A stretch of 64,000 nt of DNA, taken from the NCBI RefSeq assembly GCF_009911645.1, contig NZ_QWKI01000030.1:1-64000 (forward strand). Reading direction: 5' to 3'. Positions 8,957-16,656 of the stretch are shown here, piece after piece. The notes below the pieces were generated by a model. The model saw nothing but the letters and a program-made list of their open reading frames with translations, was not told the origin of the DNA and ran no database searches. This DNA comes from Pseudoflavonifractor sp. 60 (GTDB lineage: Bacteria; Bacillota; Clostridia; Oscillospirales; Oscillospiraceae). Numbering within the stretch: the stretch's first letter is position 1; every line of letters begins with the position of its first letter. The position numbers were made by a program, and so were the translations under genes.

Positions 8957-10114
8957 ATGCTTATCATCAACGGCGCCGTCCACACGATGGACGGACCTGT
9001 GATTGGACAGGGCTACGTAGCCGTCACAGGGAGCAAAATTGCCCAGGTGGGTCCCATGTCAGAGTGTCCCGCAGACTGGGAGGGGGAAATCATCGACGCG
9101 GAAGGGGGGCACATCTGCCCCGGCTTCATCGACGCCCACTGCCACCTGGGGATGTTCGGCGACGCAGTCGGCTTTGAGAGCGACGACGGCAACGAGGAGA
9201 CCGATCCCTGCACCCCCCAGCTCCGGGCGGTCGACGCCGTCAATCCCCTGGACCGCTGCTTCTCCGAGGCCCGGGCGGCGGGGGTGACCACCGTTCTCAC
9301 TGGTCCCGGTTCCGCCAACCCCATCGCCGGGCAGTTCGCCGCCGTCAAGACCGACGGCCGCTGGGTCGACGCCATGCTTGTAAAGGCTCCTGTGTCCATG
9401 AAGCTGGCTCTGGGGGAGAATCCCAAGCAGGTCTACCACCACCGGGACGAGACTCCCGTGACCCGTATGGCCACCGCCGCTATCATCCGGGAGAATCTGC
9501 GCAAGGCGGTGGAGTATGGGGAGAAACTGGACAGGGCGGACCAGGACGAGGACACCGATCCCCCCGACTATGACGCCAAGCTGGAGGCCCTCCTGCCGGT
9601 GGTCCGGGGGGAGCTGCCCGTCCACATCCATGCCCACCGGGCGGACGACATCGCCACAGGGCTGCGCATTGCCAGGGAATTTTCCCTAAAATGCGTCATT
9701 GTCCACGGAACTGAGGGCCACCTCCTCCCCGACCTGCTGGCCCAGGAGAAGGTCCCGGTCATCACCGGCCCCGCCCTGGGGGACCGCTCCAAGCCGGAGC
9801 TGGCCAACATGACCCTGGAGAATCCCGCCATCCTCAGCCGGGCCGGGGTTGAAATCGCCGTCTGCACCGACCATCCGGAGATCCCCATCCAGTACCTGCC
9901 CCTGTGCGCCGCTTTGGCGGTAAAGGGGGGGCTGGACGAGGAGACCGCCCTGGCCGCCATCACCATCCACGCAGCCAAAATCGCCGGACTGGACGCCCAG
10001 TTGGGCTCCCTGACCCCCGGCAAGGAGGCGGACCTTGTGGTCTCCAGCCGCCATCCTCTGGAGCTGATGGGCCAGGTGAGGGCCGTGCTGATCGGCGGCC
10101 GGCGGGTTGAGTAA
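8957..10114 (+). CDS. Amidohydrolase-superfamily metal-dependent hydrolase
   Basis: 385 residues. The composite-domain start MLIINGAVHTMDG leads to the metal-binding DAHCHLGM, then VHIHAHRADD, VHGTEGH and CTDHPE, and the closing GSLTPGKEADLVV. This is the imidazolonepropionase/dihydroorotase-like branch of the amidohydrolases, which hydrolyse cyclic amides or similar bonds. The substrate cannot be named from sequence. ATG 8957 follows CGGAGGAAATCTT; a GTG 30 bases upstream lacks an SD. It stands alone behind a structured leader. Confidence 0.85.
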   Translation: MLIINGAVHTMDGPVIGQGYVAVTGSKIAQVGPMSECPADWEGEIIDAEGGHICPGFIDAHCHLGMFGDAVGFESDDGNEETDPCTPQLRAVDAVNPLDRCFSEARAAGVTTVLTGPGSANPIAGQFAAVKTDGRWVDAMLVKAPVSMKLALGENPKQVYHHRDETPVTRMATAAIIRENLRKAVEYGEKLDRADQDEDTDPPDYDAKLEALLPVVRGELPVHIHAHRADDIATGLRIAREFSLKCVIVHGTEGHLLPDLLAQEKVPVITGPALGDRSKPELANMTLENPAILSRAGVEIAVCTDHPEIPIQYLPLCAALAVKGGLDEETALAAITIHAAKIAGLDAQLGSLTPGKEADLVVSSRHPLELMGQVRAVLIGGRRVE

Positions 10115-10152
10115 AAGGTCTCAAAGAATTTAGAAATTTTTAACAAAAATGA

Positions 10153-10181
10153 TTGGATTTTCTCCGCCCCTGTGGTATAAT
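10153..10181 (+). promoter_or_regulatory. Promoter of hpf
   Basis: TTGGAT (10153-10158), 17 nt, TATAAT (10176-10181) with TGTGG just upstream (extended -10). Confidence 0.65.
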
Positions 10182-10235
10182 AAGTGACACAGAAGGGAAC
10201 CTCCCTTCGGTTGATACCAGAAAGGAGCGACTGAG

Positions 10236-10787
10236 ATGAAATTTGTATTTACGGACAAAAAAGTGACCCTGCCCGACGCCGTACACAAGTACGCGGAGAA
10301 GAAGGTGGGCAAGCTGGACCGTTTCTTTAAGGAGGATGCCACCGCCGCCATCACATTCAGTGTGGAGAAGGAGCGGAACAACAAGGTGGAGATCACCATC
10401 CGCTCCAGCGGCACCATTTTCCGGGTGTCGGAGAGCACCTCCGATATGCACGCCTCCATCGACGCCGCCGTCACCACCCTGGAGCGGCAGATCCGCAAGA
10501 ACAAGACCCGCCTGGAGAAGCGGCTGCGCCAGGGGGCTTTCGAGCGGGCCCTAGACGTGAGCGAGGTGTCCACCTTTGCCCCCGACGAGCCGGAGGAGGG
10601 CGAGTACCGCATTATGCGCAGCAAGACCTTCCCCATCAAGCCCATGACCAAGGAGGAGGCCATTTTGCAGATGAATCTGCTGGGCCACAGCTTCTTCGCC
10701 TTCCGGGACGAGGACGCCGGCGGGGCCTTTGCCGTGGTGTATCACCGCAACAACGGGGACTACGGCCTGATTGAGGACGAGCAGTAA
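10236..10787 (+). CDS. hpf: Long-form ribosome hibernation promoting factor
   Basis: 183 residues. The N-terminal HPF/RaiA ribosome-binding domain (MKFVFTDKKVTLPDAVHKYA to ERQIRKNKTRLEKRL) is joined by an acidic linker to a C-terminal dimerisation domain, KTFPIKPMTKEEAILQMNLL to RNNGDYGLIEDEQ. The long form pairs two 70S ribosomes into 100S dimers in stationary phase. AAAGGAG precedes ATG 10236. It has its own promoter and terminator, so it is monocistronic. Confidence 0.96.
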   Translation: MKFVFTDKKVTLPDAVHKYAEKKVGKLDRFFKEDATAAITFSVEKERNNKVEITIRSSGTIFRVSESTSDMHASIDAAVTTLERQIRKNKTRLEKRLRQGAFERALDVSEVSTFAPDEPEEGEYRIMRSKTFPIKPMTKEEAILQMNLLGHSFFAFRDEDAGGAFAVVYHRNNGDYGLIEDEQ

Positions 10788-10800
10788 GTTTTTCCTGTAC

Positions 10801-10834
10801 GCGCCTGGGATTTTCCCGGGCGCGTTTTATTTTC
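10801..10834 (+). terminator. Terminator of hpf
   Basis: GCGCCTGGGA / TCCCGGGCGC, ten pairs with one T-G, followed by GTTTTATTTT. It overlaps the 3' end of the convergent gene at 10827. Confidence 0.85.
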
Positions 10835-11186
10835 CTCTCTGACCGGCCAGCCAGAGCAGGCCCCCGGCCTGGTAGGCCAGGAAGTCCCAGGGGTCGAAGA
10901 CCGCCCCCGCCTTCCACAGGGGGGCCAGCACCTCCCAGACAAAGCCGCAGGCCAGCAGCAGAGGAACGGTGTGCCGCCAGGAGCGCACCGGGGGCAGTTT
11001 TCCCAAGCGGAGCAGCAGATCAGTCCAGGCCACAATGGCCGCCCCGGCAAAGATGTCGTTGGCGTAACAGGACAGGAATCCCCCCAGCCAGCCGCCCGCC
11101 GCCTGACTCAGCCACAGGCGGTTGACCAGGTAGAAGAGGGCCGCACCGCCGCAGACCCACAGATCAAAGCGCTGCCCCTTGCTCAT
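10827..11186 (-). CDS. Small integral membrane protein, unknown function
   Basis: 119 residues with about four hydrophobic segments (FYLVNRLW, FLSCYANDIFAGAAIVAWTD, VPLLLACGFVWEVLAPLW, YQAGGLLWLAG). Conserved-looking points are YANDIFAG, FVWEVLAP and DPWDFLAYQAGG, resembling short VanZ-like or magnesium/citrate-transporter-annotated membrane proteins, but I would not assign a function. It overlaps the XRE regulator by four bases (10827 gene start in the regulator's last codons), so the two are cotranscribed and translationally coupled. Confidence 0.7.
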   Translation of the reverse strand: MSKGQRFDLWVCGGAALFYLVNRLWLSQAAGGWLGGFLSCYANDIFAGAAIVAWTDLLLRLGKLPPVRSWRHTVPLLLACGFVWEVLAPLWKAGAVFDPWDFLAYQAGGLLWLAGQRGK

Positions 11187-11893
11187 AGGAAGCTGGCAAT
11201 GATGATGCCCAGAATCACCGCCAGTACCACCATGCCGAAGGTCATGGGCGGTGTGGGGGGAAACTGGGTAGACAGACTGTTCACCTGTTCGCCGGGGGGC
11301 AGTTGCAGCCAGTCCTCGCCGGCGTCTTCAGGGTAGGTCCGCAGCTCTGCACAGCCGGCCAGCAGCGATTTAGCCTTCTCAGCGGCGGCACGGTCGGCGT
11401 GGCCGCAGATCAGGACGGGGGTGTTCTCCGTGAGGGTTATATCAAAGCGCATGGGATCTGTCTGGAGACATTTAGGCAGGATATAGTCCCGGTCACCGGC
11501 CAAATCCCGGTAAAACTTCCGCAGGGCGTTCCGAGTGTCGGCCTTGTGGCGCACGACCCACAAAAACAGGTTATAGCGGCTGTCGTCGGAGGACTCCTCC
11601 ATAAGGCTCTGGCCGCAGCTGGGGCAGAACTTCTCCAGGCCGGTCACCACTCCCTGGCAGTGGGGACACCGGCGGGGCGCGCCGTCCGCCTCCCGCTCCT
11701 CCCCCAGCAGCAGCCAGTCGGAGGACACCTTCAACAGCCGGCACATCTGGGCCACATAGACCACATCCGGGTTGGTCTGGTTCGACTCCCACTTGCTCAC
11801 CGCCTGCCGGGATACCCCCAGTTTCTCTCCCAGCTGCTCCTGGGACAGCCCCGCATTCTTCCGGACCAGGGCAATTCGTTCTCCTAAAGTCAT
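11183..11893 (-). CDS. XRE-family regulator with zinc ribbon and C-terminal membrane span
   Basis: 236 residues. The HTH_3 domain is at about 1-60 (LGERIALVRKNAGLSQEQLG, VSRQAVSKWESNQTNPD), a zinc ribbon follows (CPHCQGVV, CPSCGQSL, about 80-105), then a region with VLICGHADRAAAEKAKSLL, and one hydrophobic span at the C-terminus (MVVLAVILGIIIASFL). It is probably a membrane-tethered DNA-binding protein. ATG 11893 has GGAGG at about seven bases; ATG 11899 is directly against the SD. A perfect inverted repeat covers its promoter, suggesting autoregulation. Confidence 0.85.
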   Translation of the reverse strand: MTLGERIALVRKNAGLSQEQLGEKLGVSRQAVSKWESNQTNPDVVYVAQMCRLLKVSSDWLLLGEEREADGAPRRCPHCQGVVTGLEKFCPSCGQSLMEESSDDSRYNLFLWVVRHKADTRNALRKFYRDLAGDRDYILPKCLQTDPMRFDITLTENTPVLICGHADRAAAEKAKSLLAGCAELRTYPEDAGEDWLQLPPGEQVNSLSTQFPPTPPMTFGMVVLAVILGIIIASFL

Positions 11894-11918
11894 ATTCATC
11901 CCTCCTTTTTCTGCTCCC

Positions 11919-11973
11919 AGTATAACAAAAATACAGCCGGTTGACAAGAAAAGAGGGCTGGAAACTTGTCAAC
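11919..11973 (-). promoter_or_regulatory. Promoter and palindromic operator of the XRE regulator
   Basis: Minus strand TTGTCA (11942-11947), 17 nt, TATACT (11919-11924). GTTGACAAG (11940-11948) and CTTGTCAAC (11965-11973) form a perfect 9-bp inverted repeat spaced by 16 nt, one arm being the -35 itself. Autorepression is inferred. Confidence 0.6.
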
Positions 11974-12018
11974 TCTGCGTTGACATCGGGGATTTTTCCA
12001 AATTTCCACGCCAAATAC

Positions 12019-12047
12019 TTGACACCAAACCCGGGAAATGTTAATAT
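12019..12047 (+). promoter_or_regulatory. Promoter of the cysE operon
   Basis: TTGACA (12019-12024), 17 nt, TAATAT (12042-12047). It is followed at once by the T-box leader. Confidence 0.65.
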
Positions 12048-12051
12048 ATTA

Positions 12052-12275
12052 TACTATCAGCGCGAGGAACGGAAAAGTAACGTCCCACCCAAAGGACAGA
12101 GAGGGCCCCTCACTGGCTGCAAGGGGGCTTACGGCGGGAGGCGTGAAGTGCGTCCGGGAGCGCGGCGGGTAATGCCGTCCGGCTTGGCCCCGATACCGGC
12201 CAAATGAGTGAAAATGAGAGTGGAACCGCGAGCAATCGCCTCTTATGCCCAGGTGGGCATAGGGGGTTTTTTGTT
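12052..12275 (+). promoter_or_regulatory. T-box riboswitch, cysteine specifier UGC
   Basis: A stem I region with AAAAGTAA (AGTA bulge) near 12073, a distal region with CAGAGAG and GGCTGCAAGG, and a specifier loop GTGAAGTGCGTCC whose TGC (12149-12151) reads cysteine. The T-box TGGAACCGCG is at 12221-12230, and a terminator follows (CTTATGCCC/GGGCATAGG, 12242-12263, then TTTTTT). Uncharged tRNA-Cys would favour readthrough. The downstream cysE and cysS confirm the specificity. Confidence 0.92.
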
Positions 12276-12297
12276 TTCAACCGAAAGAGGGTTATCT

Positions 12298-12954
12298 ATG
12301 TTTAAAGCCTTGAATGAAATGCTGGAGGCCTATCAGCGCCGGGACCCGGCGGCCCGGTCCAAGCTGGAAATTTTCCTGCTGTATCAGGGGGTCCACGCCA
12401 CCATATACCACCGGATTGCCCACTGGATGTACTGCCGTAACTGGAAATTTCTGGCCCGCTGGGTGTCCCAGTGGTCCCGGTTCTGGACGGGCATCGAAAT
12501 TCACCCCGGCGCGCAGATCGGCCGCCGGTTTGTCATTGACCACGGCATGGGCATTGTCATCGGCGAGACCGCCGAGGTGGGAGACGACGTGCTCATCTAC
12601 CACGGCGTCACCCTGGGGGGCACCGGCAAGGACCAGGGCAAGCGCCATCCCACCATCGGCAACAACGTGCTCATCTCCTGCGGAGCCAAGGTGCTGGGCC
12701 CCTTTAAGGTGGGGGACAACGCCCGCATCGCCGCCAACGCCGTGGTACTGTCCGAAGTCCCGGAGGACGCCACCGCCGTGGGCATCCCCGCTCAGATCGT
12801 CCGCATCGCCGGGCGCTCCACCCACTACGCCGACGACGTGGACCAGACCAGCGTGAACAACCCCACACTGGAAAAGCTGGCCGCCCTCAACGCCCGTCTG
12901 GAGCTGGTGGAGAAGCTGCTGGATGAAACGTATTTGGAGGCGAAACACAAATGA
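12298..12954 (+). CDS. cysE: Serine O-acetyltransferase
   Basis: 218 residues. An N-terminal helical part (YHRIAHWMYCRNW) is followed by left-handed beta-helix hexapeptides (EIHPGAQIGRRFVIDHGMG, VIGETAEVGDDVLIYHGVTL, GGTGK) and the AANAVVL and AVGIPAQIV turns. It makes O-acetylserine from serine and acetyl-CoA, the first step of cysteine synthesis. The length suits the short EpsC/CysE form of Bacillota. The start follows GAAAGAGG. First gene after the cysteine T-box; its stop overlaps the next start. Confidence 0.95.
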   Translation: MFKALNEMLEAYQRRDPAARSKLEIFLLYQGVHATIYHRIAHWMYCRNWKFLARWVSQWSRFWTGIEIHPGAQIGRRFVIDHGMGIVIGETAEVGDDVLIYHGVTLGGTGKDQGKRHPTIGNNVLISCGAKVLGPFKVGDNARIAANAVVLSEVPEDATAVGIPAQIVRIAGRSTHYADDVDQTSVNNPTLEKLAALNARLELVEKLLDETYLEAKHK

Positions 12955-13544
12955 AACTGGAGACAGTAGAGAAAAAGCTCCATATCGCCTATCCGCAGGC
13001 TTGTCGGAGCATCTACGAAAGCGGAGCCATGCGCTGGATGTGCGGCAGGCCCCAGGCTCAATCACACTTCTTTCCAAATCAGCTTTTGGAAACCATGTGT
13101 CCGGAATATTGCCGCGGCTGGTCCCCGCTGCTCTTTTCGGATGTGGTGCTGGTGCGGGAAAATCTGATGGAACAGGTCCAGGAGCACGGCGGACAGTGGA
13201 AGGAAGGAGTCCAGATCCTTCCCTTTGCCTGGGATGATGACGGGGACATCTATTTCTTTGACGCCGCTTTGGAGGACCCGGAGGCCCCTGTGTTTGCCTG
13301 GATGAAGTTCAGCGGTGAAATCGGCTTGACCAACCGCAGCTTTGAGCATTTCATCTTCTCCCACCTGTGTGAACCCATTCTGTATGCCGACCTGCCAGCG
13401 GACCATTGGTGGGTCCGGAAGCAGCAGGGCTGGCTGACACCGGAGCATCAGGCCGTGTTGGCCTCCGGAGATTCGGAGGCGCTGGAGGAGCTGTTTTCCC
13501 AGCTGGATATTTGGGAAGAAACGGATTATCTGATTTACCAATAA
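12951..13544 (+). CDS. SUKH/SMI1-KNR4-like protein
   Basis: 197 residues, cytosolic, acidic. It begins KLETVEKKLHIAYPQACRSI and contains ILPFAWDDDGDIYFFDAAL with a following conserved-looking VFAWMKFSGEI, the pattern of SUKH-superfamily proteins (SMI1/KNR4). Many SUKH proteins are immunity proteins of polymorphic toxins, others are housekeeping. The ATGA overlap with cysE puts it under the cysteine T-box. No toxin gene is adjacent, so the immunity role is only a possibility. Confidence 0.65.
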   Translation: MKLETVEKKLHIAYPQACRSIYESGAMRWMCGRPQAQSHFFPNQLLETMCPEYCRGWSPLLFSDVVLVRENLMEQVQEHGGQWKEGVQILPFAWDDDGDIYFFDAALEDPEAPVFAWMKFSGEIGLTNRSFEHFIFSHLCEPILYADLPADHWWVRKQQGWLTPEHQAVLASGDSEALEELFSQLDIWEETDYLIYQ

Positions 13545-13585
13545 GACGGCCGCAGGCCGCCCCTACAGAGGAGGAGCTTGTTAAA

Positions 13586-14248
13586 ATGGAGCTGAGAGCA
13601 CTTGTCCGCGACCTCTACGGCGTGGACCGGCCCCAGGGCTGTACCGAGGCGGAGATTGCCGCAGTGAGGGAGCGGTTCGGCGTGCTCCCCGCCGTGGTGG
13701 AGGACTTCTGGCGCACCTTTGGACACACAAAGCGGCTGAACTATGTCCAGGACGACTGGATTTTTCCGGAGCAGTATTCCAAATGGAAGTGGCTGGAGGA
13801 CTGTGACGCGCTGATCCTGCTCAACGAGAACCAGGGGGTCTGCCGGGCGGGCATCCGCCGGGAGGACCTGGCCCTCCCCGACCCGCCGGTGTACACCCAG
13901 ACGGAGGATGACGACCCCTGGCTGCTGTCCGCCTCCACTGCCAGTGAGTTTCTGGAGGCCGCCCTGACCTATGAGGCCGTCTGGCAGCTGGAACATACCC
14001 CGGAGGACTGTTTCTTTTATTGGCTGACCGATGAAGAGCTGGAAGCAGTTCAGACGAAATTGGCCCGGCGCCCTGTTGTCCTGAAAAACTGGATGGACTA
14101 TGAGCTCACCTTTTACAGCAGCCGCCCCGATAATCTGGTGGTGGTCATGGATGTGGGCGGCCAGTACCAGACCATGTATGGCGCCTCGACCCGGGAGAGC
14201 TGCGACGCTCTGATGGAGGTCATGGAGGGGCTGGGCGAGCCGATTTAG
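13586..14248 (+). CDS. Second SUKH/SMI1-KNR4-like protein
   Basis: 220 residues. CTEAEIAAVRERFGVLPAVV EDFW-type start, then LLNENQGVCRAGIRREDL and DDPWLLSASTASEFLEAALTYEAVW, which is the SUKH pattern of a strand-rich domain with the NQG/DPPV region. It may be distantly related to its upstream neighbour. ATG 13586 follows GAGGAGCTTGTTAAA; the open frame extends upstream but without an SD. It lies between cysE and cysS in one apparent operon, and its role there is unknown. Confidence 0.65.
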   Translation: MELRALVRDLYGVDRPQGCTEAEIAAVRERFGVLPAVVEDFWRTFGHTKRLNYVQDDWIFPEQYSKWKWLEDCDALILLNENQGVCRAGIRREDLALPDPPVYTQTEDDDPWLLSASTASEFLEAALTYEAVWQLEHTPEDCFFYWLTDEELEAVQTKLARRPVVLKNWMDYELTFYSSRPDNLVVVMDVGGQYQTMYGASTRESCDALMEVMEGLGEPI

Positions 14249-14277
14249 AGCGAAATTACAAAATGGAGGAAAATACC

Positions 14278-15726
14278 ATGCAATTATACAATTCCGCGAC
14301 CCACAAGAAGGAAGAATTTACGACCCACACCCCCGGCCATGTGGAGATGTACACCTGCGGCCCCACGGTGTACCACTTCGCCCACATCGGCAATCTGCGC
14401 TCCTACATCATGGAGGACGTGCTGGAAAAATTCCTGCGCTGGGACGGCTACGAGGTCAACCGGGTTATGAACATCACCGACGTGGGCCACCTCAGCTCCG
14501 ACGCCGACACCGGCGAGGACAAGATGCTCAAGGGGGCCAGGCGGGAGCACAAGAGCGTGATGGAGATTGCCCAGTACTACACCGACGCCTTTTTCGACGA
14601 CTGCCGCAGGCTGAACATCAAGACCCCCGACATGGTCCAGCCCGCCACCGGCCTGATTGACGAGTTTATCAAGCTCATTGAGGGCCTGCTGGACAAGGGC
14701 TATGCCTATGTGGCGGGGGGCAACGTGTACTTCGACACCTCCAAGCTGGAGCGCTACTATATCTTCAACGCCCACGACGAGGAGGACCTGGCGGTGGGCG
14801 TCCGGGAGGGCGTGGAGGAGGACCGGAACAAGCGGAACAAGAACGACTTTGTCCTCTGGTTCACCAAGTCCAAGTTTGAGGACCAGGCCCTGAAGTGGGA
14901 CTCCCCCTGGGGCGTGGGCTACCCCGGCTGGCACATTGAGTGCTCCGGCATCTCCCTGAAGTACAATGGGGAGTACCTGGACCTGCACTGCGGCGGCATT
15001 GACAACGCATTCCCCCACCACACCAACGAGATTGCCCAAAGTGAAGCCTATATCGGCCACCCCTGGTGCAGGCAGTGGTTCCACGTCCACCACCTGAACA
15101 CCGCCAACGAGGGCAAGATGTCCAAGTCCAAGGGGGAGTTCCTCACCGTGTCCCTGCTGGAGGAGAAGGGCTATGACCCCATCGTCTACCGCTTCTTCTG
15201 CCTCCAGAGCCACTACCGCAAGGGGCTGGTCTTCTCCTGGGAGAACCTGGACAACGCCACGGCGGCCTTCCACAAGCTCATTGCCAAAGTGGCCGCCCAG
15301 GACCCCGCCGACGGAGCCGTGGACCAGACCGTACTGGAAGCATACAAGGAAAAATTCCGCGCCCAGGTGGGCAACGACCTGAACACCGCCCTGGGGGTCA
15401 CCGCCCTGTACGACGCCCTCAAGGCCAAGACCAACGGCGCAACCCGGCTGGCCATTCTGAACAGCTTTGACCAGGTGCTCTCCCTGTCGCTGCTGGAGAA
15501 GGCGGCGGCGGTGCGGGAGGAGCAGAAGCGGCAGAAGACCGCGACCCAGGGGGGCTATACCATCACCGGCGAGGGGGACCCCGCGGTGGACGCGCTGGTC
15601 CTCCAGCGGTATGAGGCCAAGAAGGCCAAGAACTTTGCCGAGGCCGACCGCATTCGGGACGAGCTGAAGCAGCAGGGCATTGATGTCACCGACGTGCCCG
15701 GCGGGGCGAGCTGGAGACGGATTTGA
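14278..15726 (+). CDS. cysS: Cysteinyl-tRNA synthetase
   Basis: 482 residues, class I synthetase. The HIGH-type motif is FAHIGNLRS near residue 35, the zinc ligands include CGPTVY and GWHIECSG plus HHTNEIAQSEA, the KMSKS loop is EGKMSKSKGEF, and the C-terminal end is the anticodon-binding part. It charges tRNA-Cys in the cytosol. ATG 14278 has GGAGG nine bases upstream; ATG 14263 lacks an SD. Last gene of the T-box operon, followed by a strong terminator. It is the enzyme whose product the T-box senses. Confidence 0.97.
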   Translation: MQLYNSATHKKEEFTTHTPGHVEMYTCGPTVYHFAHIGNLRSYIMEDVLEKFLRWDGYEVNRVMNITDVGHLSSDADTGEDKMLKGARREHKSVMEIAQYYTDAFFDDCRRLNIKTPDMVQPATGLIDEFIKLIEGLLDKGYAYVAGGNVYFDTSKLERYYIFNAHDEEDLAVGVREGVEEDRNKRNKNDFVLWFTKSKFEDQALKWDSPWGVGYPGWHIECSGISLKYNGEYLDLHCGGIDNAFPHHTNEIAQSEAYIGHPWCRQWFHVHHLNTANEGKMSKSKGEFLTVSLLEEKGYDPIVYRFFCLQSHYRKGLVFSWENLDNATAAFHKLIAKVAAQDPADGAVDQTVLEAYKEKFRAQVGNDLNTALGVTALYDALKAKTNGATRLAILNSFDQVLSLSLLEKAAAVREEQKRQKTATQGGYTITGEGDPAVDALVLQRYEAKKAKNFAEADRIRDELKQQGIDVTDVPGGASWRRI

Positions 15727-15764
15727 CGGCCTCCTCAAACCCCTTTGATCCTCTATAAAGCAGA

Positions 15765-15796
15765 GCTCCCATCCCTTCCGGGATGGGAGCTTTTTG
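15765..15796 (+). terminator. Terminator of the cysE-cysS operon
   Basis: GCTCCCATCCC / GGGATGGGAGC with a TTCC loop, followed by TTTTTG. Confidence 0.95.
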
Positions 15797-15821
15797 TATG
15801 AAAGGATCAGGGCACGGCCCC

Positions 15822-16622
15822 TTACGCCGGCCTCCGGTGACAGGCCCAGATCAGCGCCCCGAAGCCGCAGCCGCCGATGATGTTCCCAATGGTCACCGGA
15901 ATCAGGTTGGTGAACAGTCCGCCCAGGCTCAGCAGGGACAAATCAATCCCTGCCTCCCGGGCCAGCCCAGCACAGCCGGGCAGACCTGCCGCCAGCAGTC
16001 CGGCGGGGATGTAGTACATATTGGCCACGCAGTGCTCAAAGCCGCCGATGACAAAGAAGCTCACCGGCACAAAGGCCCCTATGGCCCGCCCCGGCAGACT
16101 CTTGCCGCACAGGGAGCACATCACCCCGGCGCACACCAGAATGTTGCACAAAATTCCCAGCACCACCGCCCTGCCGAAGGGAATGGCGCACTTGGCGGCA
16201 GCGGAGCGAATGACATAAACTGCCAGTGCCTCGTTGGAAAAGGCCCCGCTGAAGGCCATTGCCGCCGCCAGCAATCCCGCCCCGGTAAAGTTTCCCAGGT
16301 AGACAATCGCCAGATTCCGCACCATTCCCGCCGGGCCGGCTTTCCGCTCCAGCAGGGAGATGGCAATCATGCAGTTTCCGGTAAACAGCTCCGCCCCGGT
16401 GAGGATGACCATGATGAGCCCGAAGGGGAACAGCAGGCCGCTGACAACCCGAGCAATGGAGGGATTATCCAGCCCATAGGAGGCCGTTCCTGCCGCCACC
16501 GCGCCGGAGGCGATAAAGAATCCCGCCAGCACTGCCGCCAAAAACAGTCTGACGGCGCTGTTGGCACACTTTTTCTCGCCCACCTGGGCATAAAACAGGA
16601 CAAATTCCCCGGGGCTCAACAT
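15822..16622 (-). CDS. Formate/nitrite transporter (FocA/NirC) family channel
   Basis: 266 residues with six hydrophobic segments. The family signatures are AAVLAGFFIASGAVA in span 1, LTGAELFTGNCM, and YLGNFTGAGL, with GGFEHCVANMYYIP in a later loop. It would pass formate or a similar small anion. The position after folT, hutD and folC, next to formiminotransferase genes, fits export of formate released from one-carbon units (inference). ATG 16622 follows AAAGGTGG. Confidence 0.9.
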   Translation of the reverse strand: MLSPGEFVLFYAQVGEKKCANSAVRLFLAAVLAGFFIASGAVAAGTASYGLDNPSIARVVSGLLFPFGLIMVILTGAELFTGNCMIAISLLERKAGPAGMVRNLAIVYLGNFTGAGLLAAAMAFSGAFSNEALAVYVIRSAAAKCAIPFGRAVVLGILCNILVCAGVMCSLCGKSLPGRAIGAFVPVSFFVIGGFEHCVANMYYIPAGLLAAGLPGCAGLAREAGIDLSLLSLGGLFTNLIPVTIGNIIGGCGFGALIWACHRRPA

Positions 16623-16656
16623 AGTGCTTCCACCTTTCTTGATCCAGAGTTGGGAC

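Noticed and set aside
13545-13585. GACGGCCGCAGGCCGCCCCTACA between the two SUKH genes, considered a REP element
   Set aside because: Resembles short GC-rich palindromic repeats of related genomes, but a single copy in this window cannot support the call.
14284-15738. 484-codon minus-strand ORF opposite cysS
   Set aside because: Composition-driven shadow of cysS.
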